Shown in pieces: positions 51,848 through 61,239 of a stretch of 64,000 nucleotides of DNA. This stretch comes from CAVVJA01 sp963779485 (lineage in GTDB: Bacteria; Actinomycetota; Actinomycetes; Mycobacteriales; Jatrophihabitantaceae): positions 496,001 through 560,000 of the forward strand of contig CAVZYJ010000008.1 of NCBI GenBank assembly GCA_963779485.1. The letters run 5' to 3'. How positions within the stretch are numbered: position 1 is the stretch's first letter; each line of letters opens with the position of its first letter. A program made the position numbers and the translations under genes. Under the pieces are notes generated by a model that saw nothing but the letters and a program-made list of their open reading frames with translations, did no database searches and was not told the DNA's origin.

Positions 51848-52789
51848 ATGGCGGTCATCGAAGTCAGCGACCTGCACAAGGAGTACGGGCCGAAGGTCGC
51901 CGTGGACACCGTGTCGTTCACCGTGCGGGCCGGTGAGATCTTCGGCATTCTCGGGCCGAACGGCGCCGGGAAGACCACGACCGTGGAATGCGCCGTGGGG
52001 CTGCGCAAACCGGACCGCGGCCGGATCAGCGTGCTGGGCCTGGACCCGCAGCGAGATCACGAGGAGCTGCGCGAGCAGGTGGGCGTGCAGTTGCAGGAGG
52101 GCCAGCTGCCGGACAAGCTGCGGGTGCGCGAGGCGCTCGACTTGTACGCGTCGTTCTACCGGCAGCCCGCGGACGCCGGCGAGCTGATCGAGCGGCTCGG
52201 CCTCGGTGACCGGCGCGACACCGCCTTCGGCAAGCTGTCCGGCGGCCAGAAGCAGCGGCTCTCGGTGGCGCTGGCGCTCATCGGCACCCCGACGGTCGCC
52301 GTGCTGGACGAGCTCACCACCGGGCTCGACCCCGCCGCCCGCCGCGAGGTGTGGGGGCTGATCTCCGAGATCCGCGATACCGGCGTGACGATCCTGCTGG
52401 TCACGCACTTCATGGAAGAGGCCGAACGGCTGTGCGACCGGGTGGCGGTGATCGACAACGGCCGGGTGATCGCGACCGACACGCCGTCGGGGCTGGCCAG
52501 CCGGGCCGGCGGCGAGCAGTACATCCGGTTCCGCGCGTCGGCGCCGCTGGACGAGACCCTGCTGAGCAAGCTGCCCGAGGTGTCCTCGGTCCGGCGCGAC
52601 GGTGACCAGTTCACGATCACGGGGAACGACGAGGCCCTGCAGGCGGTCATCACAGTACTAATCCGGCACGGCGTCATCGCCCAGCACCTGCGGGTGGACC
52701 AGGCCAACCTGGACGACGCCTTCGTCGCGCTCACCGGTCGCGGCCAGCCCCCGTCCGCCGTTCATCTAGACGAAGCACGAAGGGAATAG
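51848..52789 (+). CDS. ABC transporter ATPase (ABC-2 export type)
   Basis: ATPase of 313 aa. It has Walker A GPNGAGKTT, the Q-loop QLQEGQLPDKL, the signature KLSGGQKQRLSVALAL, Walker B region VAVLDELTTGLDPAAR (Leu where Pro is usual) and switch VTHFMEEAERLCD. It is followed five bases later by its permease gene, and 60 bp lie between it and the ECF41 gene on the same strand. Confidence 0.94.
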   Translation: MAVIEVSDLHKEYGPKVAVDTVSFTVRAGEIFGILGPNGAGKTTTVECAVGLRKPDRGRISVLGLDPQRDHEELREQVGVQLQEGQLPDKLRVREALDLYASFYRQPADAGELIERLGLGDRRDTAFGKLSGGQKQRLSVALALIGTPTVAVLDELTTGLDPAARREVWGLISEIRDTGVTILLVTHFMEEAERLCDRVAVIDNGRVIATDTPSGLASRAGGEQYIRFRASAPLDETLLSKLPEVSSVRRDGDQFTITGNDEALQAVITVLIRHGVIAQHLRVDQANLDDAFVALTGRGQPPSAVHLDEARRE

Positions 52790-52794
52790 CCACG

Positions 52795-53562
52795 ATGTCG
52801 CTGGCCGCCGCGATCCCTGTTCCCGGGCGGGCTTGGCGCAAGCTCACGTTGACCGAGCTGAAGCTGCTGCTCCGCACGCCGGCCGCACTGTTCTGGGGAG
52901 TCGGTTTCCCGCTCGCTGCCTGGATCGTGATCGGCCTCATCCCGGGGACCGGCAAGCCGGTCGAGGCCCTGGGCGGCGCGAGTGTGCAGGAGACGTACCT
53001 GCCCATCGTCATCACCTTCGCGGTCGTCATGCTCGGGGTGCAATTCCTGCCGGTGACCCTTGTCAGCTACCGCGAGCGCGGCATCCTGCGCCGGATGTTC
53101 ACTACCCCGGTGACCCCACAGAAGCTGCTGACCGCGCAGATCGTGCTCATTCTCGGCGTCCAGATCGCGACGACGGCGCTGATCGCCATCCTGGGGACCG
53201 CCGCGTTCAGCGCCTCGATCGGGCAGCCGCTGGCGTTCATCCTCGCGTTCCTGCTGATGGCGGCGGCGGCCAGCACACTGGGGCTGCTGGTCGCCGCCGT
53301 CAGCTTCACCAGCAAGGCCGCCGCCGCCGTCGGCGGTGTGCTGTTTTTCGTGCTGCTGTTCTTCTCCGGGCTGTGGCTGCCGCGCGCGGAGATGCCGGGG
53401 CCGCTGCGCGGTGTCAGCGACGCCACCCCGGTCGGAGCCGGCGTCCAGGCCATCCAGGACGCCGTTGCCGGCCACTGGGCCTCGGGCCTGTACTTCGGCG
53501 TTATGGCTGCGTGGGTGATCGTGTGCGGCGTCCTGGCGGTCCGTCTGTTCCGCTGGGAATGA
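52795..53562 (+). CDS. ABC-2 type transporter permease
   Basis: Permease of 255 aa with six membrane segments. It has the conserved first-loop motif VSYRERGILRRMFTTPVTPQ and the late segment FFSGLWLPRAEMPGPLRGVS, both hallmarks of ABC-2 membrane proteins such as DrrB. The start ATG 52795 overlaps no gene. It forms a two-gene exporter with the ATPase. The substrate is unknown. Confidence 0.93.
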   Translation: MSLAAAIPVPGRAWRKLTLTELKLLLRTPAALFWGVGFPLAAWIVIGLIPGTGKPVEALGGASVQETYLPIVITFAVVMLGVQFLPVTLVSYRERGILRRMFTTPVTPQKLLTAQIVLILGVQIATTALIAILGTAAFSASIGQPLAFILAFLLMAAAASTLGLLVAAVSFTSKAAAAVGGVLFFVLLFFSGLWLPRAEMPGPLRGVSDATPVGAGVQAIQDAVAGHWASGLYFGVMAAWVIVCGVLAVRLFRWE

Positions 53563-54114
53563 CAGGATTGACGGGAGGCGCCGGCCCCCGCATTTGTGTT
53601 GCGCACCCGGTGCGTGGGACCCACCCGCGGCGAAGAGCGGATGATGCCGAAGCGCGCATCGCCAGAGCCGGTCGGGGTGATCCGGGGCCATCGGGGTGCC
53701 GCCTCTCGCCCTTCGTGGCCAACGGCTACGTGTCCGCTCCTAAGGCGAAGATCTTCGGGGTGAGGTCGAGATTGTGCTCACGGACACACGCTTCTTGATC
53801 GCGGTTCGGTTAGGCAGCGGCAGGGAGCGGGTACGGTGGTGTGTAGCAGCACGCGCGGTAACCCTCTGCGCTCGGGCTCCGCACCATCGGGGCCATGCAT
53901 GGACGATCGTTGACGTTCGTCGAACCTGCTCTGGGAGCACTCAGTAGTGACCTCAGATAGCTCTACCTTGCGCACCCAGCTTTGGACCTGAGTCGCGAGC
54001 GCACGTTGTCGATAACCGGTGGCCCATTAGGTGTCTGCTCGATGCGCCGGCTTGACCAGTTCTCATTGCGGCGCACGCCGCGCCTACAACATTCCAAGAA
54101 TCAGGAGAAGCAAT
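53563..54114. other. intergenic stretch, no supported gene
   Basis: About 550 bp between the ABC permease and the CsbD-like gene. GC content drops somewhat near 53780-54000 and no frame shows a known domain. The promoter of the csbD-like operon must lie near its right end. Confidence 0.5.
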
Positions 54115-54645
54115 ATGACTAGCGATAAAGCCGGCGAGGCCCGAAAGGGACTGGTCGACGCCGTATCCGGCAAGGTGAAGGAAGTAGCCGGCGCCCTGAC
54201 GGGCAAGGACGATCTGACCGAAGAGGGTCAGCTGCAGCAGGCAGCCGCGCAAGCGCGCAAGGATGCGAACAGCCGCGACGCCATCGCCGACGCCAACGCC
54301 GAGGCAGCCACCGAAGAGCTGCGGAAGAACACCGCGCAGCTCGCCGACGACAAGCGGCACGCGCACGCAGCGGCTGACCAACAGCGGCAGCATGCCGCCC
54401 AGGTCGCGGCGGTCGCCAAGGGCGAGGTCGAAGCACAGGCACGTACCGAAGAGCAGGCGGGCCGCCACGCGGCCGAGGATGACGCCGACGCCATCGCCCG
54501 CGACGCGCAGCTCGACGCAACCCGGCTCGGCGCCGAGGCAGACGCCACCGAGGTCGCTGCCGAGCAGCGCGAGAAAGAGCTGCACGCCAAGGCGGCCGAT
54601 GCAGAAGATCAGGCCGCGCAGTTGCGCGCCGAGACCACGAGCTGA
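54115..54645 (+). CDS. CsbD-family stress protein with long coiled-coil tail
   Basis: A 176 aa protein. The first 45 residues match the CsbD domain (KAGEARKGLVDAVSGKVKEV then GKDDLTEEGQ), a general-stress module. The remaining 130 residues are an Ala/Glu/Asp/Arg-rich coiled coil with many heptads (RTEEQAGRHAAEDDADAIAR). Typical CsbD proteins are only about 60 aa, so the tail is an addition. ATG 54115 follows GGAGAA. It is followed by another coiled-coil gene after six bases. Confidence 0.85.
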   Translation: MTSDKAGEARKGLVDAVSGKVKEVAGALTGKDDLTEEGQLQQAAAQARKDANSRDAIADANAEAATEELRKNTAQLADDKRHAHAAADQQRQHAAQVAAVAKGEVEAQARTEEQAGRHAAEDDADAIARDAQLDATRLGAEADATEVAAEQREKELHAKAADAEDQAAQLRAETTS

Positions 54646-54651
54646 GGACCC

Positions 54652-55302
54652 ATGAACACCAAGACACTGCGCACCGCGCCGTACAAGCTCGCCCGCCTTC
54701 CGTGGACCGTCGTCGACCAGCGGTTCGCCCAGCGGTTGCCTGCCGACTCCGCGCCGAGGTTGGTCTTCGACCGCGCTTTGGGCTCGTGCGATCAATTCGC
54801 TGGCCGGCTACTCGGCGACGGCGACATCGTCGAGCAGGGGCGAGATCGCATCGCCCGCAGCGAGGACCTGGCCGAGGCGGTCGCACTGGAGCGAAGCGCC
54901 GAAGCTCACCGCGAGCAAGCGGCCGAGGTTGTTTCGACGGCCGGCGCTAACGCGGAGGACAAGCGAGCCGAGGCCGCGCGTCGGTTCGCGGAGGGCCTGG
55001 ACGAGGCCGACGCCGCCGAGCGGCAAGGCAAGAAGCAGGCGACCACTCGCGCCCGCAGCAACGCCGCCGCCGACAAGGATGAGATCAACAAACGCACCAA
55101 GCAGCGGGTGAGTTCCGTCCAGGACGGACTCAAGCAGGTAGACGCCCTCACCGACGCGAAACTGGGGCAGGCACGACGCGCCGCCGCAGCCAAGCGGGAC
55201 GACGCCGCCTCGACCGCAGCCGAGGCGAAATCTGCCCGTGCCGACGCCAACAAACTCGGCCAGCTCTCCGCCGCCAAGCGCACGACGCGTACCAAGCGCT
55301 GA
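54652..55302 (+). CDS. coiled-coil protein encoded with the CsbD-like gene
   Basis: A 216 aa highly charged protein. The first 70 residues (YKLARLPWTVVDQRFAQRLP) form a distinct small domain. The rest is an Ala/Arg/Lys/Glu-rich coiled coil ending in a basic TTRTKR tail. No family is recognised with certainty. Co-transcription with the CsbD-like gene and the similar composition suggest a joint role in stress, perhaps binding nucleic acid or the cell surface. Confidence 0.78.
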   Translation: MNTKTLRTAPYKLARLPWTVVDQRFAQRLPADSAPRLVFDRALGSCDQFAGRLLGDGDIVEQGRDRIARSEDLAEAVALERSAEAHREQAAEVVSTAGANAEDKRAEAARRFAEGLDEADAAERQGKKQATTRARSNAAADKDEINKRTKQRVSSVQDGLKQVDALTDAKLGQARRAAAAKRDDAASTAAEAKSARADANKLGQLSAAKRTTRTKR

Positions 55303-55590
55303 GCACCACGCTGGTTAGCGTCTGACTTCGCGATAGAGGTCAGCGCGTCTATCAGACAACACCGAGGTGTCTCCGATCTTGCTCGAAGGATCTGATCACG
55401 ACCGACTTGACCCTCGGACCGACCGCGCTGGTCGGCGTGCGGAGCGGCGGCAGATGCTGCGCGCGGTTCCAGCGCCGATGCGCGGCACCGTCGTCAAGAT
55501 CTCGCCGCGCGCCCAAGCTGTCTGGAGTTACGCGTGGTCAACTCCGGGGTCAAAGGTGGCCGGCTGTTTGGCGATCCTTAGTCTCGACTT
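55303..55590. other. intergenic region before the MFS pump gene
   Basis: About 288 bp without a supported gene. An imperfect hairpin (GCGTCTGAC ... GGTCAGCGC, about 55318-55346) just after the coiled-coil gene may be its terminator. Confidence 0.4.
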
Positions 55591-56994
55591 GTGGCGGAGG
55601 ACGCGGAGGAGGAACTCGACCCCCGCCGCTGGCTGGCACTGATCATTTGCTGTTCGGCGTTGTTCATGACCTTGCTCGACGTGAGTGTCACGAACGTGGC
55701 GTTGCCGTCGATCGCACGGGCGACAAGTGCATCGCCGTCGCAGCTTCAGTGGGTGGTGAGCGGCTACACGCTCGCGTTCGGTCTGGTGCCGGTGTTGTCC
55801 GGACGGCTTGGGGACGATCACGGGCGCCGGCTGATGTTTCAGGTCGGGGTGGGCAGCTTCGCCGCGACGAGCATGTTGGCCGGGCTGGCGCCGACCGCTG
55901 AGATGCTCATCGCGGCGCGGGTGCTGCAGGGGCTGGCAGGCGGGCTGATCAACCCGCAGGTGTCCGGTCTCGTGCAACAGCTGTTCCGGACCAACGAGCG
56001 GGGACGGGCCTTCGGCGTGCTGGGGACGACGGTCGGGGTGGGCACCGCGCTCGGCCCGCTGGTTGGCGGCGCGCTGATCGCACTCGGCGGGCCGCATGTG
56101 GGTTGGCGGCTTGTGTTCTTCGTCAACGTCCCGGTCGGTGTCGTGGTGATCATGTTGGCCCGGCGCCTCCTACCGACAGACCGACACTACGGCCGGCACC
56201 GGCTCGACATCGCGGGTGCGGCGCTGCTCGGCGCAGCCACCTTCTGCATCCTGTTCGCCGCCGTTCAGTTCGGCAGTGCGCACGACGCTCGGCTGGCGTG
56301 GCTCGTCGTCCTAGCCGCGATCTTGCTCATCGTCTTCTTCCGCCGCGAGCGCCGGCTCACCGCCATGCGGAGCGATCCGCTCGTTGATCTCCGGCTGTTC
56401 CGCACGCCGTCATATGCCGCAGGGGTGTTCTTCGCGCTCGCCTATTTTCCGGCCATGGCCGGCCTGCCGCTCGTGCTTGCCATCTATTACCAGGACGGCC
56501 TCGGTTACACCGCCTTAGAGTCCGGGCTCGGCATCACCGCGTACGCCCTCGGCAACGCGGTCGCCGCGCCGCTGGCTGGGCGCGTCGTCACCCGCATCGG
56601 ACGCCCCCTCCTGCTCGTCGGGCTGGCCTGCTTTGCAGCCGGCGCGATCGCGCTGGCCGTCCTGGCCGGACACGGCGCGGCGGCGCTGGCACCCGCACTG
56701 TTTCTCATGGGAGCTGGATCCGGCGCAGTCCTCACGCCCAACCAGGCGCTGACGCTCATGCGGGTAGACCCTATAGCCGGCAGCACCGCCGGCGGCGTCC
56801 TGCAAACCGCGCAGCGCATCGGCATCGCGATCGGACAGGCAGTGATCGGTGCCACGTTCTTCGCCGCCCTCGAGCGCAGCGGCTACACCCACGCGCTCCG
56901 TGCCGGCGTTGGCGCCGCGCTCGGCTTCCTCGTCATCGCCAGCACAATCACCGTCGCCGACATCGTTCGAACCCGACGGCAAGTAACCGCCTGA
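55591..56994 (+). CDS. MFS drug/H+ antiporter (DHA2 type)
   Basis: Exporter of 467 aa with about 14 membrane helices. It has the motifs LLDVSVTNVALPSIARATSA, LSGRLGDDHGRRLMFQVGVG and GTALGPLVGGAL. It ends with QTAQRIGIAIGQAVIGATFF and a short basic tail. The GTG start at 55591 has no ribosome binding site within the usual distance, so the message may be leaderless. It is not obviously part of an operon. Confidence 0.93.
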   Translation: MAEDAEEELDPRRWLALIICCSALFMTLLDVSVTNVALPSIARATSASPSQLQWVVSGYTLAFGLVPVLSGRLGDDHGRRLMFQVGVGSFAATSMLAGLAPTAEMLIAARVLQGLAGGLINPQVSGLVQQLFRTNERGRAFGVLGTTVGVGTALGPLVGGALIALGGPHVGWRLVFFVNVPVGVVVIMLARRLLPTDRHYGRHRLDIAGAALLGAATFCILFAAVQFGSAHDARLAWLVVLAAILLIVFFRRERRLTAMRSDPLVDLRLFRTPSYAAGVFFALAYFPAMAGLPLVLAIYYQDGLGYTALESGLGITAYALGNAVAAPLAGRVVTRIGRPLLLVGLACFAAGAIALAVLAGHGAAALAPALFLMGAGSGAVLTPNQALTLMRVDPIAGSTAGGVLQTAQRIGIAIGQAVIGATFFAALERSGYTHALRAGVGAALGFLVIASTITVADIVRTRRQVTA

Positions 56995-57161
56995 TCCGAC
57001 CGGTGCGCGAACGCCGCTGCCCGAGAGCGGACTCGTCACCAGCTACGCCGGCATCAGCGCCCGTTGGCTGGCGGTACGCACAGGCATGTCCGATGGCGCG
57101 GCGAGATCCGGTCTGTGATGCTTCGCAGCACGCTGGTTCGCGAGTAGCGGGAGTAGTCGCC

Positions 57162-57605
57162 GTGAGGCTTGAGCGGTTGTACAGGATTCGCTTCACGTAT
57201 CCGGAGAGCTGGGTGGTCGGACTCGAGGGCGGATGGGAGCAACACCTGATGCTCGCCGAGGGACGCTGCGAGGGCTCCATCAGTGGCCGGTTCCGCGGCG
57301 CGAACTTCCCGCAGCGCCGAACCGCAGCGGGCCCGTTCCGCCCAGACTTCCGCGCCGTCATCGACACCGACGACGGCGCGACAATCATGGTCGAGTGGCA
57401 CGGATATGGCCGCGCCTACCCACCGGGTAGACGGCAGATCGTCGGCTGCGTCTTTCACCTCAGCGACAGCGACCGCTACCGCCGCCTCAATGACGTGGTG
57501 TGCGTATGCGCAGGTGAGGTCCGCGCACCCGACGATCCGAACCAGCAGAGCTCCGACCTCGTGATCGACGTTGCCGAACTCATCTGGGAGCCAATCGCCG
57601 AATGA
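57162..57605 (+). CDS. DUF3237 family protein
   Basis: A 147 aa beta-barrel-type protein. It starts VRLERLYRIRFTYPESW at GTG 57162, with GGAG upstream. Family patterns are EGRCEGSISGRFRGANFPQR, DDGATIMVEWHGYGRAY and a C-terminal strand VVCVCAGEVR. Members are of unknown function, often near oxidoreductases. Confidence 0.85.
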   Translation: MRLERLYRIRFTYPESWVVGLEGGWEQHLMLAEGRCEGSISGRFRGANFPQRRTAAGPFRPDFRAVIDTDDGATIMVEWHGYGRAYPPGRRQIVGCVFHLSDSDRYRRLNDVVCVCAGEVRAPDDPNQQSSDLVIDVAELIWEPIAE

Positions 57606-57872
57606 GACCCGATCACGCACAGCGGTCCACTCAACCAATCGGAATGATCGTCCTCACATCCGCGTCTCGCGGGTGCTGTCCGGCCCGGCTGCGGTCGCCG
57701 CGACCGCCATAGCAGCAGGCAAAGGAAATCCGATCTGTGCGCGCAGCCCCCGGATGATTACGATCCGCGGCGTGCGCGACAACGGCGGTTGCGCGTGCCG
57801 GGCCTCCCCGTTTCTCGGTCAATAGGCATCGGACCGTTCCCAAACAGCACGGCCGCGGAGGATCCTGTACCG

Positions 57873-58445
57873 ATGGCAGACACCGCGGCACCCAGGAGCA
57901 TGGCCGTCCCGCTGGCTGCGTTCGCCGCTGGCGCGGTCGTCGCGCTTCTCGTTGGGGTGTTCGGCAAGGTGCACGACCCGACCCTCAACGGAACGACCAC
58001 CCTCGGCTTCGACACGGTCATCGACATGAAGGTCGTGATCTCGACAGTCATCGGGGTGCTCATCGTGCTCCAACTCATCGGAGCGCTCTGGATGTACGGC
58101 AAGCTCGGAATCAAGGCGCCCACCTGGGTGGGCCCAGCGCATCGCACTTGCGGGACTATCGCTCTCCTGCTGACCGTGTTCGTCGCATACCACTGCCTGT
58201 GGGCGCTAGGCCTGGAGAGCGGGAGGCTGGCGGATGGTGAGAAGGTGTCGGCGCGGACAGTCGTGCACGGCGTCCTCGGCTGCGCGGTCTTCGGCGCGGT
58301 GGTAGTGAAGCTGGTCGCGGTTCGATCCAGGCGCGCGCCGGGGTGGTTCCTGCCGGTGGCCGGTGGCTTGCTGTTCGCCCTGCTCGTCGTCGTCATCCTG
58401 ACGTCGGCCGTCTGGTACATCGGCACGGAGGGCTGGCCGACCTAG
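57873..58445 (+). CDS. DUF6529 family integral membrane protein
   Basis: A 190 aa protein with five predicted membrane helices. Conserved histidines occur in VGPAHRTCGT, VAYHCLWALG and TVVHGVLGCAVFGAVVVKLV, a pattern resembling heme-binding cytochrome b561-like proteins. ATG 57873 is preceded by GGAGG at somewhat long spacing. A heme-linked electron-transfer role is an inference from the histidines. Confidence 0.8.
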   Translation: MADTAAPRSMAVPLAAFAAGAVVALLVGVFGKVHDPTLNGTTTLGFDTVIDMKVVISTVIGVLIVLQLIGALWMYGKLGIKAPTWVGPAHRTCGTIALLLTVFVAYHCLWALGLESGRLADGEKVSARTVVHGVLGCAVFGAVVVKLVAVRSRRAPGWFLPVAGGLLFALLVVVILTSAVWYIGTEGWPT

Positions 58446-58529
58446 CCACGGACGGACGCCGCACGCGTTTGCTGTAGCGAGCCTTGTGGGGCCGCGAGGC
58501 TCGGTCGTGCGGCTGCACACACCGCTGAC

Positions 58530-58576
58530 GTGATCTTGGACTTATAGGCGCCCTGAGGCAGTAAGTCCAAGATCAC
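58530..58576. terminator. perfect 15 bp inverted repeat, bidirectional terminator candidate
   Basis: GTGATCTTGGACTTA (58530-58544) and its exact complement (58562-58576) form a hairpin with a 17-base loop. It lies between the 3' ends of two convergent genes. Sequence-related copies recur at 59136-59228. Confidence 0.7.
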
Positions 58577-58604
58577 GACTGGTTCGCAGTGAGCTCGCCG
58601 CGAG

Positions 58605-59057
58605 TCAGCCACGGGCGATCTCGGCCGCCTGCTCGAGGCTGATCCCATGCGTGAGCGGGTCAGCGTGGCGATGGACCAGCTGCCAGTCGCCGGCCGCCCG
58701 GCGGAACACGAGGGTGAGCCGAAGCGACCAGTCCTGATCGGGAAGGCCCCCGACCTGGCCATGCTGTCGTTCGATCAGCACCAGCACGACCAGATCGCCC
58801 GAGGCGTAGGACTGGACCAGTTCCACGCTGGCCTCGCCGCCGGTGAAGAAGCTCTCGTTCTCCTCGAAGGCTTCTTCCGATGGGTCGAAACCGCGTCGTG
58901 CTGGTCCGCCGAACGGGGCCAGAAGCGTGTAGTCCTCCGCGTGCGTAATCAGGGAAACATAACCACGCATGTCGCCGCGGATGAACGCAGCAGCGGCGTC
59001 CGCGCAACGCTGCACGAGTTCGGCGATGTCCTCGTCCGAGGCGCCTTGTTGCGACAT
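58605..59057 (-). CDS. SnoaL-like / DUF4440 (NTF2 fold) protein
   Basis: A 150 aa protein of the NTF2-like superfamily. It begins with DEDIAELVQRCADAAAAFIR and includes DYTLLAPFGGPARRGFDPSE and LVLIERQHGQVGG. Its last strand is LTLVFRRAAGDWQLVHRHAD, typical of DUF4440/ketosteroid-isomerase-like proteins. ATG 59057 follows GGAGG by five bases, and a GTG two codons upstream is less likely. Hairpins with the same sequence flank the gene. Confidence 0.88.
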   Translation of the reverse strand: MSQQGASDEDIAELVQRCADAAAAFIRGDMRGYVSLITHAEDYTLLAPFGGPARRGFDPSEEAFEENESFFTGGEASVELVQSYASGDLVVLVLIERQHGQVGGLPDQDWSLRLTLVFRRAAGDWQLVHRHADPLTHGISLEQAAEIARG

Positions 59058-59135
59058 GCTCACCTCCGACTGGCTGAGTACGTGCGTCGACTACCAAGTC
59101 TGTTACCCGAACAGCTGTTTCGGCTCTCATCCGTC

Positions 59136-59228
59136 GTGATCTTGGACTTAACGTCGCTATCGAGCATTATCCCCAAGATCATCAATGTGGGAAGACGCTC
59201 TTTGTACATGATCTTGAACCTTACGGCG
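59136..59228. repeat. further copies of the GTGATCTTGGACTTA repeat
   Basis: The 15 bp motif occurs again exactly at 59136-59150, with a partial inverse copy CCAAGATCAT at 59173-59182 giving a second hairpin. A variant TGATCTTGAACCTTA lies at 59209-59223, overlapping the stop of the Gfo/Idh/MocA gene. The pair probably terminates that gene's transcript. Confidence 0.6.
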
Positions 59229-60120
59229 TTAGCACCACGGCTTGGGCGGTGTCGATCGATTCGGCCACGGCTGCGATCAAGCGCTGGAGGTGGACACCAC
59301 GGTGCGCGTCGAAGGGCTGATCGATCTCGCCCCGAACGGTGCGCGCGAACTCATCGGCGATGACGCGCAGGAGCGGGGCCGGATCATATGGTGTCGGGTC
59401 GGCAAGTAGGACCCGGCCGGCGTCGCTGATGGCCTCCGCTTCCAGCGGACCGGCGGCGCCCGGTGTGGTTCCGGAAATCGCGATGTGGCCGCTCGCGCCG
59501 CCGTCGTGCTCCGTGGTGACGGTCACGACGCCGCCGGCCTCGGCCGCCCGAAGTTCGGTGATCGGCCCGGCAGCCGCCTCGGCAAGGTCGAGCGTATGCG
59601 GCCCGAGGTCGAACAGGACGGCGCGGGCCGCCTGCCGCCACGGCGTGGCGAACGGTGAGCCGTCCAGCGCGCCACCGCCGACGAAGGTGGTGCGGATGTA
59701 CCCGACCGACGTGCCGGCGAGTGAACCCAGAAAGGCCCGCACCTGTTCGGTGAAGCGATAGGTCAGCATCAGTTGCGTCGCCACGCCCGAGGCGTCGGCC
59801 GCGTCGGCGATCGCCTCCGCGTCGGCGACAGTGAACGCGATCGGCTTCTCCAGCAGCAGGTGCTTGCCCGCGCGGGCCGCGGTAACAGCGAGTGGCGCCT
59901 GCACGTCGGGCGGCACGGTGAAGGCCACGGCGTCACAGGCGCCCAGCAGGTCGTCGAAAGATTCAACCGCGGCGACGCCGTGCTGCTGGGCCAGCGCGTC
60001 GGCGGCCGTCCGGCGGCGGGCCCACACCGCGACCAGCGACAAGTCCGGGGCCGCAGCGAGCATCGGGGCGGTGAACATACCCGCCCACGGGCCGGCACCG
60101 ACCAGGCCGACCCGGATCAT
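59221..60120 (-). CDS. Gfo/Idh/MocA-family oxidoreductase
   Basis: NAD(P)-dependent sugar or polyol dehydrogenase of 299 aa. The Rossmann motif GLVGAGPWAGMFTAP lies at the N-terminus, the catalytic-lysine motif is HLLLEKPIAFTVADA, and the substrate-domain helix TLDLAEAAAGPITEL contains a conserved His. The start is ATG 60120. The substrate is unknown. It lies alone, convergent with no neighbour. Confidence 0.92.
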   Translation of the reverse strand: MIRVGLVGAGPWAGMFTAPMLAAAPDLSLVAVWARRRTAADALAQQHGVAAVESFDDLLGACDAVAFTVPPDVQAPLAVTAARAGKHLLLEKPIAFTVADAEAIADAADASGVATQLMLTYRFTEQVRAFLGSLAGTSVGYIRTTFVGGGALDGSPFATPWRQAARAVLFDLGPHTLDLAEAAAGPITELRAAEAGGVVTVTTEHDGGASGHIAISGTTPGAAGPLEAEAISDAGRVLLADPTPYDPAPLLRVIADEFARTVRGEIDQPFDAHRGVHLQRLIAAVAESIDTAQAVVLTP

Positions 60121-60255
60121 CGTTCACCATCCCAGAAGATCACGACGTGCGGCATAGGCATCAGCATTCCGCATCTTCCTGATCGCAATCAGCCGGACCA
60201 CCGAGCATCGGCTGACCCGGACGCGCAGTCGGGCTCGGTCGGGCAGAATCTGGGC

Positions 60256-61239
60256 ATGACCGGCCGCACTGAAACGGGTCGATTCGGCTCCGCCGAGTCT
60301 GCGGCTCCGGTGGAGGTCCAGCAGGCTCTGCCGGGAGCCGGGCTCAAGCCGCGTGAGCTGGCCGACGGTCAGCGGGCCCAGTTGTGGATCGCTGACGTCG
60401 AGACCGGGGGAAGCGAGCTTCTCCTGGAAACGGACGAGATCCTCATCGAGGCGCCGAACTGGACGCTCGACGGGACGCGGCTGGTCGTCAACGGCGCCGG
60501 CCGTCTGTGGTCGGTGCTGGTGGACGCACCGGCGCTGGTGCCAATCCCGCTCGACGGCGTCCCTGATCTGAACAATGATCACGTACTGGCGCCGGACGGC
60601 GAGCACATCTTCGTCTCGGCGATGGACTGGCACATCTACCAGGCGTCGTTGACCGGCGGCCCGGGCCGCCGGATCACCGGCCGCTCCGGCATCGACGGCC
60701 TAATGCATTTCCTGCACGGGGTCAGCCCGGACGGTCAACGGCTGGCCTTCATCGGCATCGAGTTGACCGGTGGCGCTGATGACATCCGGCTCCGGGCCAA
60801 CGTGTTCACCCTGTCCGTCACCGGCGAGGACTACAGGCGCATCACCGACACCGAGCATCCGGCCGACGGGTCCGAGTACTCCCCCGACGGTCGCTGGCTG
60901 TACTTCAACACCGAACAATTCAGCGGTCACGCCCAACTCGCCCGGGCTCCCGTCCACGGCGGCGAGCCGGAGCGGCTTCGGGTATCCGACACCGTCGACT
61001 GGTTCCCGCACCTGTCCCCCGACGGTCGACGCGCCGCGTTCGTCGCCTTTCCACCTGGCACCGAGGGACACCCGCCCGACCTATGGGTCGAGATCATGAC
61101 CGCCAGCACAGACAACTGGCAGCAGCCGACGCCGATCGCCCGGATCTTCGGCGGACAGGGCAGCCTCAACGTCAACAGCTGGTCCCAGGACAACACCCAC
61201 TTCGCCTATGTCGCCTACCCCAGTCAGCAATCAGGCTGA
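60256..61239 (+). CDS. TolB/PD40-type beta-propeller protein
   Basis: A 327 aa cytoplasmic-looking protein made of WD40-like PD40 blades. Repeats include EAPNWTLDGTRLVVNGAGRL, HGVSPDGQRLAFIGI, SEYSPDGRWLYFNTE, LSPDGRRAAFVAF and SWSQDNTHFAYVAY. No signal peptide is seen after ATG 60256, so it is not the periplasmic TolB. Such proteins are annotated as biopolymer transporter components or carbohydrate-linked propellers. The actual role is unknown. Confidence 0.88.
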   Translation: MTGRTETGRFGSAESAAPVEVQQALPGAGLKPRELADGQRAQLWIADVETGGSELLLETDEILIEAPNWTLDGTRLVVNGAGRLWSVLVDAPALVPIPLDGVPDLNNDHVLAPDGEHIFVSAMDWHIYQASLTGGPGRRITGRSGIDGLMHFLHGVSPDGQRLAFIGIELTGGADDIRLRANVFTLSVTGEDYRRITDTEHPADGSEYSPDGRWLYFNTEQFSGHAQLARAPVHGGEPERLRVSDTVDWFPHLSPDGRRAAFVAFPPGTEGHPPDLWVEIMTASTDNWQQPTPIARIFGGQGSLNVNSWSQDNTHFAYVAYPSQQSG

